From Romboutsia faecis (GTDB lineage Bacteria; Bacillota; Clostridia; Peptostreptococcales; Peptostreptococcaceae), in NCBI RefSeq assembly GCF_014323405.1, contig NZ_JACRWE010000002.1, positions 310,001-374,000 of the forward strand: 64,000 nt of DNA, in the 5' to 3' direction. Shown piece by piece: positions 8,716 through 18,164 of the stretch (its first letter is position 1; every line of letters begins with the position of its first letter). The notes beneath the pieces are model-generated. The model did no database searches, had not been told where the DNA came from, and worked only from the letters and a program-made list of their open reading frames with translations. A program made the position numbers and the translations under genes.

Positions 8716-9218
8716 AAATTATATTAATAGGACTCATGGGTGCAGGAAAAACTACAATAGGTAAAGAACTTTCAAATAAATTAAATTTAAGATTTATAGA
8801 TATGGACGATGAGATAGAAAAGCAGTCTAAAATGAGTATAGTAGATATATTTGAAAAATATGGAGAAAATAAATTTAGAGAAATAGAGTCAAAACTTTTA
8901 GAAAAGTTAGTTTTAGAAGATGATATTATTATTTCTACAGGTGGTGGAATAATAAAAATAGATGATAATTGTAAATTATTAAATAAACAGGATAATGTAG
9001 TATTTTTAAATGGAAGCATAGAAACTTTAGTAAAGAATGTTTCCAATGATATACATAAAAGGCCTCTATTAAAAAGTAGTACAGATTTATATGCAAAAAT
9101 AGAAGAGCTTTTAACCGAGAGGTATGAAAAATATAAGGAATCTTCTGATATAATCGTGGATATAAATAATAAAAATATAAATGAAGTGATAAGTCAAATA
9201 CTTGTTTATATCAGATAA
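8712..9218 (+). CDS. aroK: Shikimate kinase AroK
   Basis: 168 aa from a GTG start overlapping the preceding stop; GAGGGGG lies just upstream. It phosphorylates shikimate at the 3-OH using ATP. Motifs: Walker A GLMGAGKTT (7-15), FIDMDDEIE with substrate-binding Asp32, FREIE with the shikimate-contacting Arg, and the STGGGI loop. The lid region around KRPLL is present. Its position after the pilin genes and before aroQ makes it part of a broken-up aromatic cluster, the pilins apparently having been inserted between aroE and aroK. Confidence 0.95.
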   Translation: MKIILIGLMGAGKTTIGKELSNKLNLRFIDMDDEIEKQSKMSIVDIFEKYGENKFREIESKLLEKLVLEDDIIISTGGGIIKIDDNCKLLNKQDNVVFLNGSIETLVKNVSNDIHKRPLLKSSTDLYAKIEELLTERYEKYKESSDIIVDINNKNINEVISQILVYIR

Positions 9219-9274
9219 TTTATGATATTATTATATAGTAATAAAAATTGTAATCTAAATGTTAGGGGGCAAAA

Positions 9275-9703
9275 ATGAAAATCATAGTAATAAATGGACC
9301 AAACCTAAACCTTCTAGGTAAAAGAGAACCTACAGTATATGGCAATAATACCCTAGAAGATTTAGAAAACTACATTAAAAATGAATTTAAAGAAAAAATA
9401 GATGTGGAATTTTTTCAAAGTAATTATGAAGGTGCTATAATAGACATGCTTCATAGAGCGAATGATGAATTTGACGGTGTAGTGATTAATCCAGGTGCTT
9501 TTACACATTATAGCTATGCAATTCATGATGCTATAAGATCCATAAAAACTAAGGTAGTTGAAGTACATATATCTAATATTCATCAAAGAGAAGAATTTAG
9601 ACAAAAAAGTGTAACAGCAGCATCTTGTATAGGTCAAATATCTGGTTTTGGATTTTATGGTTATATTTTAGGAATAAATGCTATTCTTAATTTTAGTGAG
9701 TAA
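9275..9703 (+). CDS. aroQ: 3-dehydroquinate dehydratase, type II (AroQ)
   Basis: 142 aa, typical of the small dodecameric type II enzyme, which dehydrates 3-dehydroquinate to 3-dehydroshikimate. It starts MKIIVINGPNLNLLGKREP; Tyr22 in the flexible lid, the FQSNYEGAIIDMLH stretch, VINPGAFTHYSYAI and the HISN loop are the family's active-site landmarks. TTAGGGGG precedes the ATG. With aroE and aroK it covers three consecutive steps of the shikimate pathway. Confidence 0.96.
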   Translation: MKIIVINGPNLNLLGKREPTVYGNNTLEDLENYIKNEFKEKIDVEFFQSNYEGAIIDMLHRANDEFDGVVINPGAFTHYSYAIHDAIRSIKTKVVEVHISNIHQREEFRQKSVTAASCIGQISGFGFYGYILGINAILNFSE

Positions 9704-9730
9704 ATATTACATAATATACACTAATATAAC

Positions 9731-9758
9731 TTGACAAGATTACAATAGAATATATAAT
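9731..9758 (+). promoter_or_regulatory. Probable sigma-A promoter of efp
   Basis: TTGACA (9731-9736) and TATAAT (9753-9758) are separated by 16 bases. The element lies about 155 bases ahead of the efp start; I see no strong secondary structure in the leader between them. Confidence 0.7.
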
Positions 9759-9913
9759 TGAAAAAGGTAAGGTGATTATAATATAGTAAAGGTTTTTATA
9801 GAAGTATTTAACTAAGATGAAAATAAAACTTTTGCTTATAATAATAGATAGATAAAGTCTAAGTATCACCAAAATATATTCAGATAATAAATTTATTTTA
9901 TGGAGGAACAGAA

Positions 9914-10471
9914 ATGGTATCAGCAAGTGATTTTAGAAAAGGTGTAACTTTCGAAAAAGATGGTCAACCATGTTTAATAGTAGATTTCCAACACGTTAAA
10001 CCTGGTAAAGGAGCTGCTTTCGTAAGAACTAAATACAGAAACTTAAAAACAGGAGCAATAAGAGAAGAAGCTTTCAATCCAAGTGATAAATTCCCTAAAG
10101 CTCATATAGAAACAAGACAAATGCAATACTTATACAATGATGGAGAGTTATACTACTTCATGGATGAAGAAACATATGACCAAATACCATTAAACTATGT
10201 ACAAGTTGAAGACGCTATAAAGTTCTTAAAAGAAAATGAAGTAGCTACAATAAGATTCTATCAAGGTCAAGCTTTCCAAGTTGAAGCTCCAAACTTTGCA
10301 GAACTAGAAGTTGTAGAAACTGAGCCAGGAATAAAAGGAGATACTGCAAGTAACGTAACTAAAGCAGCTACAGTAGAAACAGGTGCAGTTGTTCAAGTTC
10401 CTTTATTCATAAACCAAGGAGATAAAGTAAAGATAGATACAAGAACTGGAGAATATTTATCAAGAGTTTAA
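9914..10471 (+). CDS. efp: Translation elongation factor P
   Basis: 185 aa, the standard three-domain KOW/OB/OB protein. It binds next to the P-site tRNA and relieves ribosome stalling at polyproline. Lys32 in the [10 protein letters not shown] loop is the tip residue that is modified in many Firmicutes. GGAGG precedes the ATG. Codon choice is visibly cleaner (few rare codons, many preferred AT-ending codons) than in the pilin genes, consistent with high expression. It has its own strong promoter and terminator, so it is probably monocistronic. Confidence 0.97.
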   Translation: MVSASDFRKGVTFEKDGQPCLIVDFQHVKPGKGAAFVRTKYRNLKTGAIREEAFNPSDKFPKAHIETRQMQYLYNDGELYYFMDEETYDQIPLNYVQVEDAIKFLKENEVATIRFYQGQAFQVEAPNFAELEVVETEPGIKGDTASNVTKAATVETGAVVQVPLFINQGDKVKIDTRTGEYLSRV

Positions 10472-10485
10472 TTATTTATGTATAT

Positions 10486-10527
10486 AAAAGCTTATATATC
10501 TTAATAATAAAGATATATGAGCTTTTA
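10486..10527 (+). terminator. Terminator of efp
   Basis: A 17-base arm beginning AAAAGCTTATATATCTT pairs with AAGATATATGAGCTTTT across a loop of about 7 bases, with one mismatch. The U-tract is short. Confidence 0.7.
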
Positions 10528-10555
10528 ATATATGTAAAGAAAGAGAGGGGTATCC

Positions 10556-10996
10556 ATGAAATACTTATATGAAGAAGTTGCATACCTAAAAGGTCTTGCA
10601 GAAGGATTAGAAATAAGTAAGGAAACAAAAGAAGGGAAAATAATACATAAAATTGTAGAGGTTCTAGAAAGTTTTGCTGATGCCATAGTAGACTTAGAAG
10701 AAGAACAAGCTGATCTTATAGAATATGTAGAGTCTATAGATGAAGATTTAGCTGATATGGAAGAGGATATTTACGAAGATGAAGATGAAGATAGTGATGA
10801 AGACTCTGATTTTAGCTATGTTGAAATGGAATGTCCTAACTGTGGTGATTTAGTAGATATTGATGAAGATTTATTATACAATGATGAAATTGATGTTATC
10901 TGTCCTAATTGTCAAGCAATAATACTATCTTCTGATGATGACGATGATAGTTATATAGAATGTACAGAAGTTTGCGATTGTGATGATGACTTATAA
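10556..10996 (+). CDS. Acidic zinc-ribbon protein (CD1247 N-terminal-domain family)
   Basis: 146 aa. The N-terminal 55 residues form a predicted helical domain (YLYEEVAYLKGLAEGLEI). A strongly acidic, helical linker (Glu/Asp runs at about 60-85) follows, then a zinc ribbon with two CPNC knuckles (MECPNCGDLV and VICPNCQAII), an acidic stretch and a Cys-containing tail (CTEVCDCDDDL). I recall this arrangement as a clostridial family called CD1247 N-terminal-domain proteins, found between efp and rnc. Function is unknown. The ribbon suggests zinc or nucleic-acid binding, but the overall charge is so negative that direct DNA binding is doubtful; a protein partner is more likely. GAGAGGGG precedes the ATG. 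Confidence 0.75.
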   Translation: MKYLYEEVAYLKGLAEGLEISKETKEGKIIHKIVEVLESFADAIVDLEEEQADLIEYVESIDEDLADMEEDIYEDEDEDSDEDSDFSYVEMECPNCGDLVDIDEDLLYNDEIDVICPNCQAIILSSDDDDDSYIECTEVCDCDDDL

Positions 10997-11024
10997 ACAT
11001 TTATAAAATGTATTGATTTTAATT

Positions 11025-11059
11025 ACCTATGAGGCTTATATAGTTTCATAGGTTTTTGT
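11025..11059 (+). terminator. Terminator after the zinc-ribbon gene
   Basis: ACCTATGA (11025-11032) pairs with TCATAGGT (11046-11053), followed by TTTTG. Confidence 0.65.
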
Positions 11060-11146
11060 TTATTAATGAAAGAAATTTTAGTTTTGCAATAGTTTTAAAA
11101 AAATAGTACACTATAATCTAGAGATAATAAACTCGGAGGTCGTATT

Positions 11147-11848
11147 ATGAGAATAAGTAAAAGAATACTAGAGAATATATACAAATTTGAAGAAACTATA
11201 GATTATAAATTTAATAATAAAGAATATATACTTGAGGCTCTTACACATAGTTCATATTCTAATGAAAATAAAAGATATAATTTTAATGAAAGATTAGAGT
11301 TTTTAGGAGATTCAGTATTAAGTATAGTAGTTAGTGATTATTTATTTAAAAATGAAAAGGATTTGCCTGAAGGAGAGCTTACTAAACTAAGAGCGAGTAT
11401 AGTTTGTGAAGAGTCTCTAAGTGAAGTGGCTAATAAAATAAAGTTAGGTGACTTTATGTTACTTGGAAAAGGTGAAGAAGCAACAGGTGGTAGAGAAAGA
11501 ATATCTATACTTGCCGATGCCTTTGAAGCTGTTATAGCGGCAATTTATTTAGATGGTTCTATAGAGGATGCAAGAAACTTTATACTAAATAATATGAAGT
11601 ATATAATATCAGACGCAAGAAGAGGAAAGATATTTAGGGACTATAAAACGCACTTACAAGAAGTTTTACAAGGTAAGGGAGAAAGTAATATATGGTATAA
11701 ATTAATAGATGAAAAAGGACCGGATCACAATAAAAGATTTATTATGGAGGTTGGAACTAATAATGATGTTCTAGGAATCGGAGAAGGCAAGAGTAAGAAA
11801 GAAGCAGAACAATTAGCAGCTAGAGTAGCGTTAGATAAAATATTATAA
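11147..11848 (+). CDS. rnc: Ribonuclease III
   Basis: 233 aa. It cleaves double-stranded RNA, including the 30S rRNA precursor. The catalytic RNase III domain (1-150) has the signature NERLEFLGDSVL (47-58) with the metal-binding Glu/Asp residues, and a second acidic pair in ADAFEAVIAAIYLDG. The C-terminal double-stranded RNA-binding domain (about 160-232) ends with the family's GKSKKEAEQLAARVAL. CGGAGG precedes the ATG. The order rnc, (elp3-like), smc, ftsY is the usual one in Firmicutes. Confidence 0.97.
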   Translation: MRISKRILENIYKFEETIDYKFNNKEYILEALTHSSYSNENKRYNFNERLEFLGDSVLSIVVSDYLFKNEKDLPEGELTKLRASIVCEESLSEVANKIKLGDFMLLGKGEEATGGRERISILADAFEAVIAAIYLDGSIEDARNFILNNMKYIISDARRGKIFRDYKTHLQEVLQGKGESNIWYKLIDEKGPDHNKRFIMEVGTNNDVLGIGEGKSKKEAEQLAARVALDKIL

Positions 11849-11923
11849 AATCAAATAGCTAAACTTTGGATAATCCCATCTTAATAGCTAAAGGGATAAC
11901 TAGTATCTAGTTTACTACTTAGA

Positions 11924-11932
11924 TGATATAAT
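11924..11932 (+). promoter_or_regulatory. Possible extended -10 promoter before the radical SAM gene
   Basis: TGATATAAT fits a TGn-extended -10 element about 40 bases ahead of the next start. Upstream lie a perfect small palindrome, AACTAGTATCTAGTT (11898-11912), and two copies of ATAGCTAAA (11855, 11884). Confidence 0.4.
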
Positions 11933-11972
11933 TTTTATTAAATCAGACATAGGTTGAAAAGGATGATGATAA

Positions 11973-13043
11973 GTGAAAAAAAGGATAATACCAATATTTG
12001 TACCTCATAGAGGATGTCCTCACGATTGTATATTTTGTAACCAAAAAAAGATAACTGGAGTAAGTACAGATGTTACAAGTGAAGATGTAAGAAACATAAT
12101 TGAAGAATATTTACCAACTATTGATAAGGATGCAAGTGTTGAGGTTGCATTTTTTGGAGGAAGTTTTACTGCAATAGATGAAGATATTCAAAATAATTTA
12201 TTAAAGATAGCTAAGGAATACGTAGAAAAAGGATTAATTCAAGATATAAGAATGTCTACAAGACCGGATTGTATAAATGAAGACATTTTAAATAGATTAA
12301 AAGAATATAGAGTAAGTATAATAGAACTTGGAGTACAATCTATGGACAAAAATGTTCTAATAGATAGTGTAAGAGGGCATGATACTGAGGAAGTAATAAA
12401 AAGTGCAAAGCTTATAAAAGAAAGTGGAATTAATTTAGGATTGCAAATGATGGTTGGATTACCATCTGATACAGAAGAAAAATGTATTGATACTGCAAGA
12501 AAGTTTATCGAACTAAAGCCTGACTGTGTGAGAATTTATCCTACATTAGTTGTTAAAGACACAGGACTAGAAGTTTTATTAAATAAAGGAGAGTACAAGC
12601 CTTTTACATTAGAACAAAGTATTCAAATAGTTAAAAAATTATTAGCTTTATTTTATGTAAATAATATAAATGTAATAAGAGTTGGACTTCAAGCTACAGA
12701 AGATATACAGGTTGGTAAGGCTGTCGTAGATGGTCCACATCATCCAGCTTTTAGAGAATTAGCTGAATCTGAAATGATTAGAGATTATTTAATTTATATA
12801 GCTAATAAATATAGTGTCGAAAAATATATAACTGTAAAAACTAATAAGAAAAATGTTTCTAAAATAATTGGAAATAAAAAATCGAATAGTAATTACATGA
12901 AGAATGAATTAAAAATAAATTTAAAAACAAAAGAAGAAGATATTGATATAAATGATTTAGAAATTGTATTAGATGATAATAAGTCTATAAAAATAAATAT
13001 GAATGACATATATAGTAGTTTATATAATATTTACAACCTTTAG
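11973..13043 (+). CDS. Elp3-like radical SAM protein
   Basis: 356 aa from a GTG start. The N-terminal radical SAM core has the Cys15-x3-Cys19-x2-Cys22 motif (RGCPHDCIFC) for a 4Fe-4S cluster, followed by EVAFFGGSFTAI and ELGVQSM, as in the Elp3/oxygen-independent coproporphyrinogen oxidase-like branch. Elp3 proteins modify wobble uridine in tRNA, but the C-terminal acetyltransferase domain of full Elp3 is absent here (only about 100 low-complexity Asn/Lys/Ile-rich residues), so the substrate is uncertain. This shorter form sits immediately upstream of smc in many Clostridia. It is 23 bases from smc and likely co-transcribed with it. Confidence 0.85.
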   Translation: MKKRIIPIFVPHRGCPHDCIFCNQKKITGVSTDVTSEDVRNIIEEYLPTIDKDASVEVAFFGGSFTAIDEDIQNNLLKIAKEYVEKGLIQDIRMSTRPDCINEDILNRLKEYRVSIIELGVQSMDKNVLIDSVRGHDTEEVIKSAKLIKESGINLGLQMMVGLPSDTEEKCIDTARKFIELKPDCVRIYPTLVVKDTGLEVLLNKGEYKPFTLEQSIQIVKKLLALFYVNNINVIRVGLQATEDIQVGKAVVDGPHHPAFRELAESEMIRDYLIYIANKYSVEKYITVKTNKKNVSKIIGNKKSNSNYMKNELKINLKTKEEDIDINDLEIVLDDNKSIKINMNDIYSSLYNIYNL

Positions 13044-13066
13044 TTTTATCGAAGGGAGAGATAGTT

Positions 13067-16000
13067 TTGTATTTAAAAAGATTAGAATTAAAGGGATTTA
13101 AGTCTTTTCCCACAAAAACAGATATAGTTTTTAAAGAAGGTGTAACAGCAATAGTGGGGCCCAACGGAAGTGGGAAAAGTAACATTTCTGATGCTGTAAG
13201 ATGGGTTTTAGGTGAGCAAAGTGTAAAAAGCCTAAGAGGTGAAAAGCTTGAAGATGTTATTTTTGCAGGAACAGATACGAAGAAACCTATGAACTACTGT
13301 GAAGTTGCGCTTACTATAGATAATAGTGATAACCAACTAAATTTAGAATTTAGTGAAATAACTATAAAAAGAAGAGCTTATAGAAATGGAGAAAGCGAAT
13401 TTTTCTTAAACAATAAGCATTGTAGATTAAAAGATATAAAGGAAATACTTTTAGATACAGGTATAGGTAAAGATGGATATTCTATAATAGAACAAGGTAA
13501 GGTAGATGAAATTCTTAGCAATAATCCTGTAAATAGAAGAAAAGTATTTGATGAAGCTTGTGGAATATCTAAGTATAGATATAAAAAACAAGAAGCAGAA
13601 AGAAACTTAAAAAATACTAAAGAAAATTTAGAGAGAATTAATGATATATATGTAGAGATAGAAAATCAATTAAAACCTCTTTTTAATCAACAAGTAAAAG
13701 CTAAAAAGTATATTGAATTAAAAGAAAAGCTAAAAACTATAGAAGTTAATAGTTTTATAAAAGAAATAGAATCTTTAGAATTAGAACTAAAAGAAGTTAA
13801 TAATCATAATAAGTTACTTGAGGATCAATCTATAGAGATAGAAAAAGAAAAGTTAAATATAGAAAATAATTTTAATATAACAAATAAAGAAATTGAAGAT
13901 ATGGATGAAAATATAAATAAGTCTGTTGACTATATAAATTCTATAAAGTCGGTAATATCTCAAAAGGATTATGAAATAAATATTATTAATGAAAGAATAA
14001 AGAACTTCAAAGGTGAAATAGAAAGAAAGTATAAAGAAGTAAGTGAAATAAGAGAAAAGTTAAGCGAAGATAAATTAAATATACAAAGCTTACAAGAACA
14101 AAAAAATGAAAAAGAAGAACAGATAAATAGATTAGAAAAATCATTAAAAGATATAGAATTAAAAAATAGTGATAAAAAAGTTATTATAGAAGAATTAAAT
14201 AAAAGAATCGATGATTTAAAAGATGAAATAATAATTTTATTAAATAAAAAGCAGGATGCAAGTAATAAGCTTTCAACACTAAATGCAAACAAGGAAAATA
14301 TTAATTCTAGAAAAGACACTATAGATTCAGATATAGATGAACTAAATGAAAAATTGAACAACAAAAATGAAGAGCTAAATGACCTTCAATTGAAACTTGG
14401 TAATGAAAATAAAGAATTAAATAGCTTAAAAACTCAATCAGAAAATCTTAGCATAGAGTTGAAAAATTTAATTGATAAAAATAATAACTTAGAATCAAAA
14501 ATTCAAAGTAATAAGTATAGCTTAAATGATTACAACTCAAAGCTTAATATATATATTGATATGGAAAATCATTATGAAGGTTTTAATAGAGGTGTAAAAG
14601 AAGTTCTTAAAAATAAAAATTTACAAGGTATTTATGGAGCCTTAGGACAAGTTGTAAGTGTTGACGAAAAGTTTGAAAAGGCAATTGAAGCAGCTCTTGG
14701 AGCATATATGCAAAATATAATTACTAGTGATGAAAATAGTGCAAAGTATGCTATAAATTATTTAAAGAAAAATAATCTAGGTAGGGTTACATTTTTACCT
14801 ATAAATATAATAAAGTCTAATAAAATTGATGTTCGAAATATAAGAGCTAATACAAAGTTTATAGGTGTAGCTAGTGATTTAATTTCTTATGATGATAAGT
14901 ATAAAAATATACTAGAAAATATATTAGGTAGAACTATAATTATTGATAATATTGACAATGGAATTAAATTTGCAAAGGAAACTAATCACAAATTTAAAAT
15001 TGTAACCTTAGAAGGTGAAATATTAAATCCAGGAGGTTCTTTAACTGGAGGAAGTTTAAGAACAAATGGAAATATATTATCAAGAAAAAGGCTTATAGCT
15101 GAATACAGTGAAAAAATAAAAACTATAAAAATTGAAAATTCATCTTTAATAGATGAAAGAGAGAAAACTAGTCAGTCTATAATAATAACAAGAGAAATAT
15201 TAGAAAAATGCAAAGAAAAAATATCTGAAGTCGAAAAATCTATTATTCTAGAGAAATCTAATATTAGTAGGGTTAATGATGAAATAAAATCTCTTCGAGA
15301 TAATAGTAATAAACTTGAAGGAGAAAAGTCAGACTTAGGATCTTATTTAAGCGAGACTTTAGAAAAAACTAACTTTGTTAATAATGAAATATTAAGTATA
15401 GATAATAAACATAGTGAAAATAAAAAGCAGATAGAAGAATTAGGTGAAGATTTAAGGAATAATAGTGATTTATATGAAGAACATAAAATTGAATTTGATG
15501 AACTTAATTTAGAATTAGTTAAGTATAAACAAATATATGAAAGTATAACTAAAGATATAAATAGAATAACTAATGAAAATAATAATTCCGAAGAAAAAGT
15601 AAAATTAATTGAGGAATCTGCTAAAAAGCAAGAAAGACAAATTAATGAGTTAGAAGAGAATATTAAATTAGAAGAGAAAGAAAAAGAAAATTTAAATAAT
15701 CAACTAGCACATAATAATGAAAGTTTAGAAAATAAGAAAGTTTTAAAAGAAGATTTAAAACAAAAATTAGAAGGCTTTAATAAAGATTTAAAAGATGCAG
15801 ATAGAACTTTTATAGATTTAAAGGAAAGTTTATTCAAAATACAAGGTAAATTAGAAAGATTAAAATCTACTAAAGAAACTTATATAAATAGACTTTATGA
15901 AAATTATGAATTAACATATGTTCAAGCTGTAGAATTGAAGAATGAAAATGTAGTAGTTGATAAAAAGCTACTAGAAAGCTTAAAAAGAGAAATTAGAAAT

Positions 16001-16621
16001 CTTGGAAATGTAAATATAGATTCTATAAAAGAGTATGAAGAAGTAAAAGAAAGATATGATTTCTATAAGGAACAAAAACAAGACCTGGAAGAATCTATAG
16101 AAGTTATAGAAAAGCTAATAGCTGATTTAGAAGAAAATATGAAGCTTGAATTTGAAGTCAAATTTAATGAAATAAATGAAAACTTTAAATTTGTATATAA
16201 GAGATTGTTTGGAGGAGGCCATGGTGTACTTACTATTTTAGATAAGGATAATATACTAGAAAGTGATATTGAAATAACAGCTCAACCACCAGGAAAGAAA
16301 ATGAAAAACTTAAGTTTATTATCAGGTGGAGAAAAGGCACTAACAGCAATAAGTATATTATTCTCTATACTACTTGCTAAGCCTACACCATTCTGTATAC
16401 TAGATGAAATAGAAGCGCCACTTGATGATGCTAATATAGCAAGATTTGGAGATTTTCTAAAAGAATTAGCTAAGGATACTCAATTTATAGCGGTAACACA
16501 TAGGAGAGGTACTATGGAAGCTGCTGATTATATATATGGGGTAACAATGCAAGAAAAAGCAATATCAAAAGTTATAAGCTTGAAATTAAAAGAAGCAGAA
16601 GAACTAACAGATGTAATATAA
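13067..16621 (+). CDS. smc: Chromosome segregation SMC protein
   Basis: 1184 aa, full length. It starts at TTG 13067 with GAAGGGAGA 7 bases upstream, reading MYLKRLELKGFKSF. Walker A GPNGSGKS (31-38) is in the N-terminal head, two long coiled coils flank a hinge (about 500-670, ending LNPGGSLTGGSL), and the C-terminal head carries the ABC signature LSLLSGGEKAL and Walker B FCILDEIEAPLDDAN. SMC dimers with ScpA and ScpB compact and segregate the chromosome; scpA and scpB are in this same window at 56196-57471. The coiled-coil regions are rich in Lys, Glu and Asn, as expected for an AT-rich genome. Confidence 0.97.
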   Translation: MYLKRLELKGFKSFPTKTDIVFKEGVTAIVGPNGSGKSNISDAVRWVLGEQSVKSLRGEKLEDVIFAGTDTKKPMNYCEVALTIDNSDNQLNLEFSEITIKRRAYRNGESEFFLNNKHCRLKDIKEILLDTGIGKDGYSIIEQGKVDEILSNNPVNRRKVFDEACGISKYRYKKQEAERNLKNTKENLERINDIYVEIENQLKPLFNQQVKAKKYIELKEKLKTIEVNSFIKEIESLELELKEVNNHNKLLEDQSIEIEKEKLNIENNFNITNKEIEDMDENINKSVDYINSIKSVISQKDYEINIINERIKNFKGEIERKYKEVSEIREKLSEDKLNIQSLQEQKNEKEEQINRLEKSLKDIELKNSDKKVIIEELNKRIDDLKDEIIILLNKKQDASNKLSTLNANKENINSRKDTIDSDIDELNEKLNNKNEELNDLQLKLGNENKELNSLKTQSENLSIELKNLIDKNNNLESKIQSNKYSLNDYNSKLNIYIDMENHYEGFNRGVKEVLKNKNLQGIYGALGQVVSVDEKFEKAIEAALGAYMQNIITSDENSAKYAINYLKKNNLGRVTFLPINIIKSNKIDVRNIRANTKFIGVASDLISYDDKYKNILENILGRTIIIDNIDNGIKFAKETNHKFKIVTLEGEILNPGGSLTGGSLRTNGNILSRKRLIAEYSEKIKTIKIENSSLIDEREKTSQSIIITREILEKCKEKISEVEKSIILEKSNISRVNDEIKSLRDNSNKLEGEKSDLGSYLSETLEKTNFVNNEILSIDNKHSENKKQIEELGEDLRNNSDLYEEHKIEFDELNLELVKYKQIYESITKDINRITNENNNSEEKVKLIEESAKKQERQINELEENIKLEEKEKENLNNQLAHNNESLENKKVLKEDLKQKLEGFNKDLKDADRTFIDLKESLFKIQGKLERLKSTKETYINRLYENYELTYVQAVELKNENVVVDKKLLESLKREIRNLGNVNIDSIKEYEEVKERYDFYKEQKQDLEESIEVIEKLIADLEENMKLEFEVKFNEINENFKFVYKRLFGGGHGVLTILDKDNILESDIEITAQPPGKKMKNLSLLSGGEKALTAISILFSILLAKPTPFCILDEIEAPLDDANIARFGDFLKELAKDTQFIAVTHRRGTMEAADYIYGVTMQEKAISKVISLKLKEAEELTDVI

Positions 16622-16628
16622 AACTTTA

Positions 16629-16652
16629 AGTAGGTAGATTTTTCTACCTACT
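16629..16652 (+). terminator. Hairpin after smc, weak or partial terminator
   Basis: AGTAGGTAG (16629-16637) pairs perfectly with CTACCTACT (16644-16652) around a six-base T-rich loop. No T-run follows, so read-through into ftsY is likely. Confidence 0.4.
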
Positions 16653-16768
16653 AAAGTATATTTAAATTAATTTTAGCTATATGTGGCCTAAAGTTTTGCA
16701 AGTGTAAAATAGATTTAAAAATAATGGCTAAGGAAAAGTGAATTTTAATTATTTGGAGGGAATTATAA

Positions 16769-18067
16769 GTGTTTAAAAAATTATTTAAATTCAATAAGAA
16801 GAATCAAGAAGAAAATAAAGAAGATGTCGAAAGTGCATTAACAGAAGAAGTACAAGAAAATGTAATAGAAGAAATTTGTGATACTATAAAAGAAGAAGCT
16901 ATTGAAGAAGTTAAAGAGGATATTCAAAATCCAGGGACTAAAGAAGTGCTAGAAGAAGCTAAAGAAGTTATTGAGAAGTCAGAAGCTAGAGAAGAACTTG
17001 AAGAAGTGAAAGATGCTATTGAGGAGATTGAAATAAAGAGCGAAGATAAGAATAACGGTATAGAAGAAGTATCTAATGTAAAAGAAGTTGATTTCGATTC
17101 TATACAAGAAGAAACTAAAGTACAAGAAGAAATAGATGATAAAGAAAAAAAGGTTAGTTTATTTGGTAGATTAAAACAAGGTTTAACTAAGGCCAAGCAA
17201 GGTATAACAGATAAAATCGATACTGTATTAAAATCATACACAAAGGTAGATGAAGAGCTATTAGAAGATTTAGAAGAGGTATTAATAACTGCTGATGTCG
17301 GTGTTAATACAACTATGGATATGATAGAAAGGCTTAGATGTGTCATAAAATCTAAGGGTATAACTGATCCTCAAGATGTTAGAGTTGAATTACAAACCAT
17401 AGTAGAAGAAATACTTACATCAGAGAATTCAAAGCTAGATGTAGAACATTCTCCAACTATAGTGCTTATGGTAGGAGTAAATGGAGTTGGAAAAACTACA
17501 ACTATAGGAAAACTAGCAAATAGATATAAATCTGAAGGTAAAAAAGTATTGTTAGCAGCAGGGGATACATTTAGAGCTGCAGCAATAGAACAATTAGAAG
17601 TATGGGCAAATAGATGTAATGTAGATATAATTAAGCATCAAGAAGGAGCAGACCCAGGAGCAGTAATATTTGATGCAATAAAAGCTGCAAAAGCTAGAAA
17701 AGTTGATTTATTAATCTGTGATACAGCAGGTAGACTACATAATAAAGCGAATCTTATGAATGAATTAGGAAAAGTATTTAAAATAGTAGATAGAGAATTC
17801 CCAGAAGCTAAAAGAGAAGTTTTATTAGTTGTAGATGCAACAACAGGTCAAAATGCAGTTTCACAGGCTAAAACATTTAAAGAAGTTGCAGATATAACAG
17901 GAATAGTACTTACTAAACTAGATGGTACAGCAAAGGGTGGAGTTGTGCTTGCAGTTAAGTCTGAAGTAGATGTACCAGTTAAGTTAATTGGTGTTGGTGA
18001 AAGCGTAGAAGACTTACAAGATTTCGATGCAAAAGCATTTTCAGATGCACTATTTGGGAAAAATTAG
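16769..18067 (+). CDS. ftsY: Signal recognition particle receptor FtsY
   Basis: 432 aa from a GTG start preceded by GGAGGG. The first 130 residues are an acidic, Glu/Val-rich A domain of low complexity (longer than in Bacillus), starting with a basic amphipathic MFKKLFKFNKKN that can bind membranes. The NG domain follows: four-helix N domain from about 130, then the GTPase with G1 GVNGVGKTT (236-244), AAGDTFRAAAIEQL, DTAGR, and TKLDGTAKGG. It receives ribosome-nascent chain-SRP complexes at the membrane, working with Ffh encoded two genes downstream. Between them is ylxM, the usual order in Firmicutes. Confidence 0.97.
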   Translation: MFKKLFKFNKKNQEENKEDVESALTEEVQENVIEEICDTIKEEAIEEVKEDIQNPGTKEVLEEAKEVIEKSEAREELEEVKDAIEEIEIKSEDKNNGIEEVSNVKEVDFDSIQEETKVQEEIDDKEKKVSLFGRLKQGLTKAKQGITDKIDTVLKSYTKVDEELLEDLEEVLITADVGVNTTMDMIERLRCVIKSKGITDPQDVRVELQTIVEEILTSENSKLDVEHSPTIVLMVGVNGVGKTTTIGKLANRYKSEGKKVLLAAGDTFRAAAIEQLEVWANRCNVDIIKHQEGADPGAVIFDAIKAAKARKVDLLICDTAGRLHNKANLMNELGKVFKIVDREFPEAKREVLLVVDATTGQNAVSQAKTFKEVADITGIVLTKLDGTAKGGVVLAVKSEVDVPVKLIGVGESVEDLQDFDAKAFSDALFGKN

Positions 18068-18083
18068 CTTACTAAAATAAATG

Positions 18084-18112
18084 TTGACAATAAATAAAAT
18101 TTAATATAAAAT
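18084..18112 (+). promoter_or_regulatory. Probable sigma-A promoter of ylxM-ffh
   Basis: TTGACA (18084-18089), 17-base spacer, TAAAAT (18107-18112), in the 97-base gap between ftsY and ylxM. Confidence 0.6.
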
Positions 18113-18164
18113 ACAATGTGTAAAGTAAATAACCTTTACAGTATATCACTTGGGAAGTGAACTA

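Noticed and set aside
16629..16652. Hairpin after smc as a full terminator
   Set aside because: Perfect stem but no T-run; kept only as a low-confidence partial terminator.
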